Positions 8,926 through 16,671 of a stretch of 64,000 nt of DNA are shown here, piece after piece; within the stretch, counting starts at the first letter, position 1, and each line of letters opens with the position of its first letter. The position numbers and the translations under genes are program-made. The DNA comes from Lachnospiraceae bacterium (GTDB lineage: Bacteria > Bacillota > Clostridia > Lachnospirales > Lachnospiraceae), in NCBI GenBank assembly GCA_910575255.1, contig CAJTEM010000001.1:179110-243109 (forward strand). Direction: 5' to 3'. The notes under the pieces were generated by a model. The model saw only the letters and a program-made list of their open reading frames with translations, searched no databases and was not told the DNA's origin.

Positions 8926-9234
8926 CAATGTCAGTAAGTTAAGGAATCGCGAAGCACAGCCAGGGAAACGGGGAGAGCAGCCATCAGAAATGGTTTGCGA
9001 ATTTTGACTTTGCAGAGATTTAGAAGTCCTTAAATTTCTGAGTTTTGCGTTGAAACGAAAATTCACACTGTCTGAGCGCAGCGAGTTTGTGAATTTTCGT
9101 TTCGTTTTTAGCAAAAATCGGAAATTTCAGGAATTCTTGATCTCGAAACCGGAAAAAGCAGCAAACCATTTCTGATGGCTGCTCTCCCCGTTTCCTTGGC
9201 GTACCTTTCAGAAACGCTTAACTAACTGACATTG
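8926..9234. repeat. Long-hairpin repeat, copy B (complete, with flanking duplication)
   Basis: Bases 8959-9200 fold into one imperfect hairpin. The outer 40-bp arms (8959-8998 with 9161-9200) pair except for one mismatch. The middle part pairs with bulges, and the inner arms AAAATTCACA/TGTGAATTTT flank a 20-base apex at 9068-9087. Outside this, CAATGTCAGTAAGTTAAG at 8926 is the inverse of the sequence ending at 9234, forming terminal inverted repeats. The 9-mer GTTCACGGG occurs directly on both sides (8917-8925 and 9235-9243), as expected for a target-site duplication. No protein is credibly encoded. The structure resembles a miniature inverted-repeat element. Confidence 0.8.
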
Positions 9235-9330
9235 GTTCACGGGGTGGGGTGAGGTTCCAAGGCTGAACATCCCGTTCTCTATTTTTTCCAGAGCGTACCT
9301 TCCGGAACCCCGCCCCGTGAAAAGAAACGA
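9235..9330. repeat. Short companion inverted repeat next to copy B
   Basis: GTTCACGGGGTGGGGTGAGGTTCC at its left is inverted as GGAACCCCGCCCCGTGAA at its right (9309-9326). The segments TTCCAAGGCTGAACAT and GCGTACCTTCCGGAACC match the outer edges of copies A, C and E. It looks like a core-less derivative of the same family, or the host element into which copy B inserted. The remaining bases to 9415 hold only the promoter region of the next gene. Confidence 0.5.
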
Positions 9331-9415
9331 GTAAGGAGAGGTGCCTTGTCCCACGAAGGCGGCAGGTTGCAAATATAGACTGGGAATGTTATAATTAATA
9401 AAAAAGGAGTCTTGA

Positions 9416-10306
9416 ATGCAAAATGTAAAGCGAAGTTATAAGGACACCGTGTTTTGTGATTTGTTTTCGGATAGAAAGAATGCATTGTCTTTGTACAATG
9501 CTTTAAATAAGACAGACTATACCAATGTGGAGGATTTGGAGATTGTAACTTTATCTGAAGTGATCTATATGCACCAGAAAAACGATGTCTCCATTTTATT
9601 TCAGAATGAGATTACGCTTTGGGAACATCAGAGTACTTTGAATTATAACATGCCGTTACGAGGTCTGATTTACTTTGCTCACAATATTGACGGGGTTTTA
9701 CAGTCCCGAGGTGTGAACTTGTATGGGAAGAAGCTTGTCAAGATTCCGGCGCCGGATTATTATGTGCTGTATAACGGAAAAGAGGATGGCCCTGAGGTTC
9801 AGGAGCTGAGGTTGTCTGATTCATTTCTGACACCCAAGGCAGGATATGAGTGGACTGCTCATATGATAAATATTAATGTAGGGCATAATCCGGAAATACT
9901 GGATAAATGCCCGCCATTAAAAGGCTATGCTGTATTAGTGGGATATGTGCGAGAATATCAGAGACAGGGGTGCAGCCTTCCAAAAGCAGTGGATAAGGCT
10001 ACAGAAAGGTGCATCCAGGAAAATTATCTGAAAACATATCTGTTGAAAAAGAGATCGGAGGTGAATCTGATGCTGCTAACAGAATTTAATGAGGAGGCTT
10101 TTGTTCAGACAATCAAAGAGGAAGGTCGTGAGGAAGGCCGTGAGGAAGGCCGTGAGGAAGGCCGTGAGGAAGGCCGCTATCTTTCCTTGCAAAGCCTGAT
10201 GAAAAAAGCGGTTATGCCATTGGCGGAAGCGATGGATGCTCTTAGCTTTTCTAAGGACGAGAGAGTAGGGTATGAGACGTGGGTGAAAGTCAATAAGAAT
10301 ATCTGA
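9416..10306 (+). CDS. Rpn-type PD-(D/E)XK nuclease (full-length)
   Basis: A 296-residue protein of the Rpn (recombination-promoting nuclease / transposase-31 like) family. The N-terminal half has the nuclease core: NDVSILFQNEITLWEHQST with the Asp near residue 57 and the E-H-Q triplet near 68-71, followed by NMPLRGLIYFA. A C-terminal region contains the tetrapeptide REEG repeated (about residues 234-254) and a short helical tail. Rpn proteins cleave DNA, and in E. coli they act in phage defence, restrained by a separately translated C-terminal fragment. It starts at ATG behind AAAAAGGAG and ends in a strong terminator. It lies 180 bp downstream of copy B. Confidence 0.85.
   Translation: MQNVKRSYKDTVFCDLFSDRKNALSLYNALNKTDYTNVEDLEIVTLSEVIYMHQKNDVSILFQNEITLWEHQSTLNYNMPLRGLIYFAHNIDGVLQSRGVNLYGKKLVKIPAPDYYVLYNGKEDGPEVQELRLSDSFLTPKAGYEWTAHMININVGHNPEILDKCPPLKGYAVLVGYVREYQRQGCSLPKAVDKATERCIQENYLKTYLLKKRSEVNLMLLTEFNEEAFVQTIKEEGREEGREEGREEGREEGRYLSLQSLMKKAVMPLAEAMDALSFSKDERVGYETWVKVNKNI
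10070..10306 (+). CDS. Probable intragenic Rpn antitoxin (RpnS-like)
   Basis: Inside the nuclease gene and in the same frame, ATG 10070 has a near-perfect Shine-Dalgarno GGAGGTG six bases upstream (10057-10063). The resulting 78-residue product (MLLTEFNEEAFVQTIKEEG..., ending WVKVNKNI) would contain the REEG repeats and the C-terminal helix only. This matches the genes-within-genes design known for Rpn systems, where the short form dimerises with and inhibits the long form and carries tetrapeptide repeats of variable number. Separate translation is inferred from the internal ribosome binding site alone. Confidence 0.65.
   Translation: MLLTEFNEEAFVQTIKEEGREEGREEGREEGREEGRYLSLQSLMKKAVMPLAEAMDALSFSKDERVGYETWVKVNKNI
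10118..10177. repeat. 12-bp tandem repeat, five units
   Basis: The unit GAGGAAGGCCGT occurs five times in a row (the first has T for C, the last ends C). It encodes EEGR units inside the Rpn C-terminal helix, so copy-number change keeps the reading frame. Confidence 0.95.
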
Positions 10307-10387
10307 TGATGGGATTCCGGATTTTGGAGAGAAGGTAACCGTTCAAGAGTTATCTGAACTGTTACGAGAGAAATAGCATGGCAGAAG

Positions 10388-10421
10388 AAAAAGCAGCCAT
10401 TGATGTGATGGCTGCTTTTTT
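10388..10421. terminator. Bidirectional intrinsic terminator
   Basis: AAAAGCAGCCAT, a 7-base loop and ATGGCTGC followed by six T. A-tract and T-tract on both sides let it stop the Rpn gene (plus) and the ParA/ComFB operon (minus). The rest of 10307-10559 holds the hairpin at 10418 and GC-rich short inverted repeats such as GAGTCCGGC-TT-GCCGGACTC at 10523-10542. Confidence 0.9.
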
Positions 10422-10454
10422 CTATCATAGAAAAGTGCGTCCTATGATAGAAAA
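10418..10454. repeat. Perfect 13-bp inverted repeat after the terminator
   Basis: TTTTCTATCATAG, 11 bases, CTATGATAGAAAA. It overlaps the T-run of the preceding terminator. It may be a second hairpin or a protein-binding dyad in the convergent intergenic region. Confidence 0.6.
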
Positions 10455-10559
10455 CGCTCCGCGGGGATGCGCACTCCGCGCAGAGGAAGATGGCTGCTGT
10501 CGCAGCCGCGCTCCGGCGCGAGAGTCCGGCTTGCCGGACTCTTTGTTCCAATACCTCTG

Positions 10560-11471
10560 TTAATGACGCGGACTTTCGCGGACCTTGTTGCAGGCCTTGA
10601 TCAGTTCGGTCAGCATGTAAATCTTGAACTTGCTCTCGTAGTAGCCAAGGATCGGAGAAACGGAATCCTTGTTGGTCACTACATATTTGGCAGGGAGGCC
10701 GGTCAGGACCAGTGCACAGACATCAGCCATACAACGGTCGCACGTACATACATTGTACTGCTCCAGGTAGCTGTTCAGATCCTGACGAAGCAGCAGCAGC
10801 TCCATGACATTGACGAAATGATAATCCTTCTGCTCAAAGCGCTCCCCAAGCTGGCTTTTGGGGATAATGGACTGAACGGTTTTTTTCTCGGAAACATCCG
10901 CATCCTGCGAAGCCGCCTGTGCGGAGGAAGTCCCGATGTCAGACGGAGGAACAGGAGCTTCCTGTGCAGCGGCGGGATCCGGGGTCGCCATATCCGGGGC
11001 CTCTGCGGAAGCCGGAGCAGCATCCGCCGTTGCAGCCGGAGCAGTATCGGCCGTTGCAGCCGGAATATCGGATGCGGCAGGAGTGCCGGCAACCGTTGCT
11101 TCCGCGGCGCTCTCCTCAATGGCAGGGGAAGCTTTGGCAGGAGCCTCAGACACGGCTTCCGGCGCAGAGCCGGCTGGCAGAGGCGCCTCGTCAGGAGCCG
11201 GTTCCGGGGTCTGTCCGGCGGCATCCGCCTCCAGCTCCTCGGAAAGCTTATTGAGAATCTCCTGAGAAAGGCGGTCATTGCGGCTGCCCTCATCGACTAC
11301 GGTAACCTTCTTGGGAGAGACGGTATGGGACTGTACGTCCCCCTTCTTCTCCTGTCCGGCGGCTGCATCTGCGGAAACAGCCGCTCCCTCGGCTGCCTCA
11401 TTGGTCTCGCCGGAAGCGCCGTTGGTCAGTAAATCCATTACATGAGATGTTTTATTCGTTTTCTTAGCCAT
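10560..11471 (-). CDS. ComFB-domain protein with long disordered Ala/Pro linker
   Basis: A 303-residue protein with three parts: a short Lys-rich N-terminus (MAKKTNKTSHVMDLLTN), a disordered Ala/Pro/Glu-rich linker (about 20-195), and a C-terminal ComFB domain (about 215-300). The ComFB part contains the zinc-type cysteines C242, C244, C247 and C252 (VCTCDRCMADVC) followed by LVLTGLPAKYVV, the family hallmark. ComFB proteins have been reported as cyclic-dinucleotide receptors affecting motility. The gene overlaps the end of parA by 8 bases, so the two are co-translated and probably act together, with the linker and basic tip perhaps contacting ParA. The partnership is inferred from gene order. 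Confidence 0.8.
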   Translation of the reverse strand: MAKKTNKTSHVMDLLTNGASGETNEAAEGAAVSADAAAGQEKKGDVQSHTVSPKKVTVVDEGSRNDRLSQEILNKLSEELEADAAGQTPEPAPDEAPLPAGSAPEAVSEAPAKASPAIEESAAEATVAGTPAASDIPAATADTAPAATADAAPASAEAPDMATPDPAAAQEAPVPPSDIGTSSAQAASQDADVSEKKTVQSIIPKSQLGERFEQKDYHFVNVMELLLLRQDLNSYLEQYNVCTCDRCMADVCALVLTGLPAKYVVTNKDSVSPILGYYESKFKIYMLTELIKACNKVRESPRH

Positions 11472-12249
11472 TCTTTGACTCCTCCTTTAAGTGGATCTCC
11501 GGTGCGATCTCATCGAGAAACGCCATATAGTCCTTAACCGCTGCTGAGCGGGGATTGTAAGAAAAGATGCTTTCGCCGTGAGCAGGAGCCTCGGCAACCG
11601 CAACTCCCGAGCGGATCTTGGTATGGAACACCTTGGAATTGATCTGCACAGCCAGCTGCTGCGCCATCTCCAGCACGTCACGGGATAAAAGCGTGCGGGC
11701 ATTGAAACGGTTGAGCAGAATGCCAAGCACATTCAGCCCGGGATTGAAGGTACTGCGGACGGTCTCGATCGTCTCCTTCAGCTGAGCCAGTCCGACCAGG
11801 CTTAAAATATCAGATGCCATGGGGATAATCAAAAAGTCCGAAACCGAATAAGCATTGACTGTCAGCAGGTTCAGCGCCGGCGGCGTATCTATGATAATAT
11901 AGTCATACTGATCGACAATCGGCGCAATCGCATTCTTGAGAATGTACTCCCTGCGGGCAGGAATGCTCTCCAGGCCGCTGCTGCTTAAGGTAATGTCCGA
12001 GACAAGAAGATCGCCGTAGTCGCTCTTAAAAAGCGCCTCCTGAACCGGAACCGTACCCTTAAGGACGTCCAGGACCGTATAGCGGTTATCCATACCGGAG
12101 CCCAGGCAGAACCCTAAGTTTCCCTGCGGGTCCAGATCAATGCCAAGAACCTTCTTGCCCCTGAGAAAGATTCCGGAAGCAATGGCCGCGGATGTAGTGG
12201 TTTTGCCGACTCCGCCCTTTTGATTGGAAACTGTAATAGTGATAGACAA
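11464..12249 (-). CDS. ParA/Soj-family ATPase
   Basis: A 261-residue ParA-type ATPase of normal length. The deviant Walker A motif KGGVGKTT is at residues 10-17, Walker A' is near VLGIDLDPQGN, and Walker B is YIIIDTPPALN. Such proteins form ATP-dependent dimers on DNA and position plasmids, chromosomes, chemoreceptor arrays or other cargo. There is no ParB-like gene or parS repeat nearby. Its partner is instead the ComFB-domain protein translated with it, and both lie back to back with fliD. So it is more likely a cargo-positioning ParA (as ParC/PpfA for chemoreceptors) than a chromosome partition protein. It lacks a C-terminal membrane helix like that of FlhG/MinD. Confidence 0.88.
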   Translation of the reverse strand: MSITITVSNQKGGVGKTTTSAAIASGIFLRGKKVLGIDLDPQGNLGFCLGSGMDNRYTVLDVLKGTVPVQEALFKSDYGDLLVSDITLSSSGLESIPARREYILKNAIAPIVDQYDYIIIDTPPALNLLTVNAYSVSDFLIIPMASDILSLVGLAQLKETIETVRSTFNPGLNVLGILLNRFNARTLLSRDVLEMAQQLAVQINSKVFHTKIRSGVAVAEAPAHGESIFSYNPRSAAVKDYMAFLDEIAPEIHLKEESKNG

Positions 12250-12308
12250 AACGGTACCTCCAATGTTAAAATAGTAAGTGATTAAAATGATTTTTTTAGT
12301 TCAGATAT

Positions 12309-12335
12309 TAATTTTATTATAAACCATGTCGATAA
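12309..12335 (+). promoter_or_regulatory. Sigma-28 promoter of fliD operon
   Basis: TAAT, 15 bases, GTCGATAA, located 80 bp upstream of fliD in the divergent parA-fliD interval. It fits the common pattern of eight sites in this window. Confidence 0.75.
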
Positions 12336-12415
12336 ATAAGTATAGATTAAAAATGATTTTTTTCAGAGGATTTCATTTCAGATGAGAAACGAGTGGAAGA
12401 GAAAGGAGCTATAAA

Positions 12416-15400
12416 ATGGCCAGTATATCATCAGCAACCAACAGTCTTGGCAATACTTCTTTGAGAGGCTACGGCGGCATGGCATCCGGCATTGACCGTG
12501 ACGCGATCATTGAGCAGATGACTGCCGGTACAAATGCGCAGATATGGACTCAGGAGAGCGCGATTACCAAGCTGGAGTGGAAGCAGGAGGCGTACAGGGG
12601 AGTCAGTGACAAGATTCTGGATTTGTATGATAACTATTGCAGCTATACCTCATCGACGAGCCTGAAGGATCCGAACAGTTTTGCGAAGAGCCTGATCAAT
12701 GTCCTGGGCAAGGAGGATTCCACCCGGTTTGTCACAGCTTCCGGAGCTTCGGCTCTGGTGGATAACGTGGCGATTCAGGCAGTGAGGCGGCTGGCGTCCG
12801 CCAGTGTACTGATGTCCGGGGACCGGCCGGGCAAGACTTTGAATATAAAGATGGAAGACCTGGGAGGAAGAACCGCATCTTATTCGAATCTGATGGGATC
12901 GGAGCTTCGGCTTGGCAAGTGGAATGGTGCTGACGGCGGGAAGTTTGAGGATCCTCAGACGATTAAATTTGCCAACAGCTATACGGATGCAGACGGCAAG
13001 GTCCATCAGATCGATTATTTTCCGGAGGATGAGGTAGGCTATAAGAAGCTGGCGGAAGACCTGAACAATATGCTGAAGTATAATTACTCCAATACAAAAC
13101 TGGGCAATGGGGATAAGATCAGCGATGCGATTGAGTTCAAGTATAATGAGACCAGTAAGAAAATGGAGATTGATCAGAAAGGCAATATGGATGGATATAC
13201 CATTCAGAGCAACTCCACTGCATTGAAGGGTTTGGGCTATACGGGGAAGACCGGCGGCGTTGAGTCGATCTCAGTGAGTGACTATAACAGCAATCTGGGA
13301 TTGTTTGAGAATTCAGTAACCACAAGGATCAATACCATTGAGTTCTTAAAGAATGAGAAGCTGACCTTTAACTATGACGGCAATTCCAAGGACATTGTAC
13401 TGATTACGGAAGAGGAAGCAAGAGAGCTTCTGAACGTGGCAATGGACGAGACGAAGCTGCAGCAGATCCTCGGATATACGGATGCAGAGTATCAGGCCGC
13501 CAAGGATAAGATCATCGCTGATATCCGGGCGGAAGAGAAGGCGGCGGCAGAGGCCGATGCCAACAAGAAGCTGGAGAACCAGGCTCTGGAGGATCTGACG
13601 AAGGGAGACTTTACCGATTGGCTGAGAGAAAAGGTAAAGAAGGAGAATCCTGATCTGGCAGGCAAGCCGAATGAAGATACAGACCTGATCGCCGCAATGA
13701 ATAAAAAACTTCAGGAGGAAGGCGTCGATTCTCTGATGCGGGATATGCTGGCGGAAGAAGCAGAGAAAAAAGGCGGGAATTACGCTTCTGCTGAAGTCCA
13801 AAAGACAGTGGAAAGAGAACTGGATGAAGAAATAGAAAAAGAGCTGAAAGGCACGCAATTTCCCGATGAAGCTGCCAAGGAGGCAGAAAAAGAGAGGATC
13901 AAAAAGGTTAAGCTGGACCAGAGGTCAATGGAAGACCGGGTAAAGGATAAGCAGGCGGAGCTTGCCATGGAAGACCGGGAGCAGGCTGCGAAAGATAAAG
14001 TGGGAGACGACGGAAAAACAGCTCTTGAAGCCGAAACCGAGAAAGCGCTGCAGGCCAGAGTCGATAAGAAGCTGCAGGAAGAATCCATGACTGCAAGGCT
14101 TACCAAGCTGGGAACCCAGGAGCAGCAGGATCGGATCTCCGATGAGCTGAATGGAGTACGGATGAAGATGATCAAAGATAATCTTCAGAAGCGCCTCAAC
14201 AAAGCATTCGGCACCAATATGGTTGAAGTGGGGATCGGAACCAGAACAGATAAGGACGGCAATCTGATCGAGGAGCTTACCTTTAAGACCAAAAAAGAGG
14301 ATTCCAGCATATCTGTCAGCAGCTCTGACGGAAGTGTCCTGCATGTGCTGGGGATTGAGAACGGAGAATCCAATAAGGTAAACTTAAATGGAAAGTTAAG
14401 TCAGTCTGCATTGGAAATTGACATTAATGACAGCAAATACAGCCAGGGCCTCGTCATCAATGGGGTAACGATCGGCGGGATTGATGCGAATACATCCATA
14501 AACACGATTTTATCGAAGATCAACTCTTCAGACGCCGGGGTAAAGGCGACGTATGTGGCAGCCAGCGGGCAGTTTATGCTGGTATCCAAGGAGACCGGAG
14601 CCGGACGGGAGATCAGCCTGGATTCTGAGCTGGCGAAGGAACTGTTCGACGGCGGAGAATATGTGGAAGGCCAGGATGCCCAGATCGATGTCAGCTACGG
14701 TAATGGTAAAGTCGTTACCATGGAGCGGGCGTCTAATACCTTTAATCTGGAGGGTATGACTGTTACGGTTTCCGGCGTATTCGGAGGCGACTGGAGTGAG
14801 GGCAAAGAGCTGACAGAAGCAGAAGCCGAGGAATATGAGAATGGAACCAAGAAGTTAGGCGATGGCCAGCGGATTGTTGAGCAGGACGGGAAAAAGGTGC
14901 TTCAGGACTGGAAGACCGACACCTCTGCCGGCGTAACCTTCAGCTCCAAAGCCGACGTAGACAAGGTCACGGAAAAGGTCAAGAAGTTCTTCGAGGATTT
15001 CAACGCCATTGTGACAGAGGTCAACAAGCAGGTTACCACCCGCCCGGACAGCTCTTACGGCCCTCTGACGGATGAGCAGAAGGATGAGATGAGCGAAACC
15101 TCCATTGAGAACTGGGAGAATAAGGCAAAGTCCGGATTGCTTTTCAATGATTCAACCATGCGGGATTTGAGCATGGATATCCAGTCGGTATATACCAAGC
15201 TGATGAGTCAGACCGGCCTCAGCTATGAAGATTTAAAGGAGCTGGGGATCAGCTATTCAGATAATGAGAAGGACGGCGGTATTCTGGTGTTTGACGAGAG
15301 CGCCTTCCGCAGTGCGATGGAGAACAAGCCGGAGAAGGTATCGGCTCTCTTTACCGGAGGCAGCGGCATGGGGAACGGCCTGGTCAAGATCGTTGAAGAT

Positions 15401-15670
15401 ACCTTCACGCCCTACGCCACCCGCTACGCTACCAGGAACGGCAACTCCTACGGACGTCTGATCGAGGAGGCCGGTTCCGAGAAGATTCCGACTTCGCTCA
15501 TGAAGAATCAGATTTATAAAGAGATCAAGTCCAAGCAGGAGCGGATCGAATCGCTGCGGGCAAAGTTGAAGACCGAAGAGGATCGTTACATTTCCATGTT
15601 CACTACCATGGAGACGATGATCAATAAGATGAATTCTCAGGCCAGCTATCTGTCGCAGATCACAGGCTGA
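12416..15670 (+). CDS. fliD: Flagellar filament cap FliD (HAP2), unusually large
   Basis: A 1084-residue cap protein, exported by the flagellar secretion system, that sits at the filament tip and guides flagellin folding. The N-terminal FliD domain is at about 16-115 (SGIDRDAIIEQMTAG). The C-terminal domain is at about 670-1080 and ends in a coiled coil (TEEDRYISMFTTMETMINKM). Usual length is 450-700. The excess is a Lys/Glu/Ala-rich, helix-prone insertion at about residues 330-600 (LLNVAMDETKLQQILGYTDA onward) without typical beta-sandwich pattern. Codon use across the insertion looks like the rest. The operon continues with fliS. ATG is behind AAAGGAG. Confidence 0.92.
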   Translation: MASISSATNSLGNTSLRGYGGMASGIDRDAIIEQMTAGTNAQIWTQESAITKLEWKQEAYRGVSDKILDLYDNYCSYTSSTSLKDPNSFAKSLINVLGKEDSTRFVTASGASALVDNVAIQAVRRLASASVLMSGDRPGKTLNIKMEDLGGRTASYSNLMGSELRLGKWNGADGGKFEDPQTIKFANSYTDADGKVHQIDYFPEDEVGYKKLAEDLNNMLKYNYSNTKLGNGDKISDAIEFKYNETSKKMEIDQKGNMDGYTIQSNSTALKGLGYTGKTGGVESISVSDYNSNLGLFENSVTTRINTIEFLKNEKLTFNYDGNSKDIVLITEEEARELLNVAMDETKLQQILGYTDAEYQAAKDKIIADIRAEEKAAAEADANKKLENQALEDLTKGDFTDWLREKVKKENPDLAGKPNEDTDLIAAMNKKLQEEGVDSLMRDMLAEEAEKKGGNYASAEVQKTVERELDEEIEKELKGTQFPDEAAKEAEKERIKKVKLDQRSMEDRVKDKQAELAMEDREQAAKDKVGDDGKTALEAETEKALQARVDKKLQEESMTARLTKLGTQEQQDRISDELNGVRMKMIKDNLQKRLNKAFGTNMVEVGIGTRTDKDGNLIEELTFKTKKEDSSISVSSSDGSVLHVLGIENGESNKVNLNGKLSQSALEIDINDSKYSQGLVINGVTIGGIDANTSINTILSKINSSDAGVKATYVAASGQFMLVSKETGAGREISLDSELAKELFDGGEYVEGQDAQIDVSYGNGKVVTMERASNTFNLEGMTVTVSGVFGGDWSEGKELTEAEAEEYENGTKKLGDGQRIVEQDGKKVLQDWKTDTSAGVTFSSKADVDKVTEKVKKFFEDFNAIVTEVNKQVTTRPDSSYGPLTDEQKDEMSETSIENWENKAKSGLLFNDSTMRDLSMDIQSVYTKLMSQTGLSYEDLKELGISYSDNEKDGGILVFDESAFRSAMENKPEKVSALFTGGSGMGNGLVKIVEDTFTPYATRYATRNGNSYGRLIEEAGSEKIPTSLMKNQIYKEIKSKQERIESLRAKLKTEEDRYISMFTTMETMINKMNSQASYLSQITG

Positions 15671-15690
15671 GGAAGTTAGAAAGGGAATGC

Positions 15691-16095
15691 ATGAACGGAC
15701 ATAGTCGTTACAAGGAAAAGAGTATTTATTCCATGTCGGGTTCAGAGCAGCTGCTTTTGCTCTTTGATGAGGCGATCAGCCGTCTGAATCGGGCGGACTA
15801 TTCGCTGAAGGATAAGAATTATCCCGATTTTGAGGATTGCATTACCAGGGTGAATCGGATTGTGCGTTACCTGATTGAGATCTTGGATATGGAGCAGCCG
15901 ATCAGCAGGGATTTGAGACGGATCTATAATTATCTGGTCTACGATCTCAGCATCATAAAGGCAGGAAGAGAGAGAAGACAGGATGAAATCGGGCGTATCC
16001 GTCACATTCTTTCGGAACTGCGGGGAGCCTTTAACGAGGCAAGCAAGCAGGTCAGCGATATGCATATAGTCAAAGAGACGGAGATTCGCGGATAA
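15691..16095 (+). CDS. fliS: Flagellin export chaperone FliS
   Basis: A 134-residue four-helix protein with the family signature at its start (YKEKSIYSMSGSEQLLLLFDEAISRL, seen at residues 7-31). FliS binds the C-terminus of flagellin in the cytosol, keeps it unfolded for export, and in Bacillus also competes for FliW, feeding into CsrA control. It lies 20 bp after fliD and 16 bp before the next gene, clearly in one operon. Confidence 0.92.
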   Translation: MNGHSRYKEKSIYSMSGSEQLLLLFDEAISRLNRADYSLKDKNYPDFEDCITRVNRIVRYLIEILDMEQPISRDLRRIYNYLVYDLSIIKAGRERRQDEIGRIRHILSELRGAFNEASKQVSDMHIVKETEIRG

Positions 16096-16111
16096 GAGAG
16101 GACGGATAGCA

Positions 16112-16537
16112 ATGGAACTGGATACGGCGAAAGTTATGGTGCTTCTTCAGAGGAAATATAATGCGATCCGGGAGATCAGCCGGCTGACTAAGGATCTGGG
16201 AGAATCTTTTACACGCAATGACGATATTTCGGCAGCCATGCTGCTGGAGATGCGTGCAGATGAGATGGCAAAGGTGGATGCGTGCACAGGTGCGCTGTGG
16301 GAGTTAGGAGAAAGTGACCGCTCTGTCCTGCAAAAGCTGCAGATTCTGCTGACTGCGGATCCGCATACAGCAATGGGCGAGACTCCGGAAGAGAAGAAGA
16401 TCTATGAGATACGCCGGAGAACCCAGATTATGCTGGATGATCTGAAAAGAGAGGACAGGAAACTGAACCGAAGAGTAACGGGAGAGAAATCTTTCTATGG
16501 AAGCGGCAAAGAGGAGAGAAGGCCGGTAAAAGTATAA
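16112..16537 (+). CDS. FliT-like flagellar protein
   Basis: A 141-residue, mostly helical and charged protein directly after fliS. It has no membrane segment or catalytic motif. Its place, size and helical character match the FliT/FlgN class of export chaperones (FliT is the FliD chaperone), but no clear sequence signature is visible, so the name is positional. AGGACGG lies upstream of the ATG. The tail (KSFYGSGKEERRPVKV) is basic and probably disordered. The 134 bp to the next gene contain an imperfect GGTAC/GTACC inverted repeat and no obvious promoter. Confidence 0.55.
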   Translation: MELDTAKVMVLLQRKYNAIREISRLTKDLGESFTRNDDISAAMLLEMRADEMAKVDACTGALWELGESDRSVLQKLQILLTADPHTAMGETPEEKKIYEIRRRTQIMLDDLKREDRKLNRRVTGEKSFYGSGKEERRPVKV

Positions 16538-16671
16538 GATAAGAATCCGTTCAGGATATGCGGGAGAATCTGGTACTTGGGCTGCGTGTGCAGTCCTGGT
16601 ACCTTTCCGCGTTTAACAGAGCGGATCCTTGAAGCGGATATTTTATCATAAAAAGGAAAGAAGGTGTGATT

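Noticed and set aside
8707-9114. Minus-strand frame with TNSLRSDSVNFRFNAKL in copy B, also at 58858-59061 in copy E
   Set aside because: It is a translation of the conserved hairpin repeat; the frame only looks conserved because the repeat is. No ribosome site, and it runs into a protease gene on the other strand.
8926-9234. Hairpin elements as simple intrinsic terminators
   Set aside because: Stems exceed 100 bp, lack a T-run at the foot, and share a conserved apex and edges; terminators in this window are short with T-runs.
10467-11432. Plus-strand 321-codon frame opposite the ComFB-domain gene
   Set aside because: It is the antisense of the Ala/Pro linker; GC-rich codons keep the opposite frame open. 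The minus-strand gene has a family domain, a partner and a ribosome site.
11464-12249. ParA as chromosome partition protein Soj
   Set aside because: No ParB gene, no parS-like palindromes and no neighbouring gidA/rnpA-type origin genes; its coupled partner is a ComFB-domain protein.
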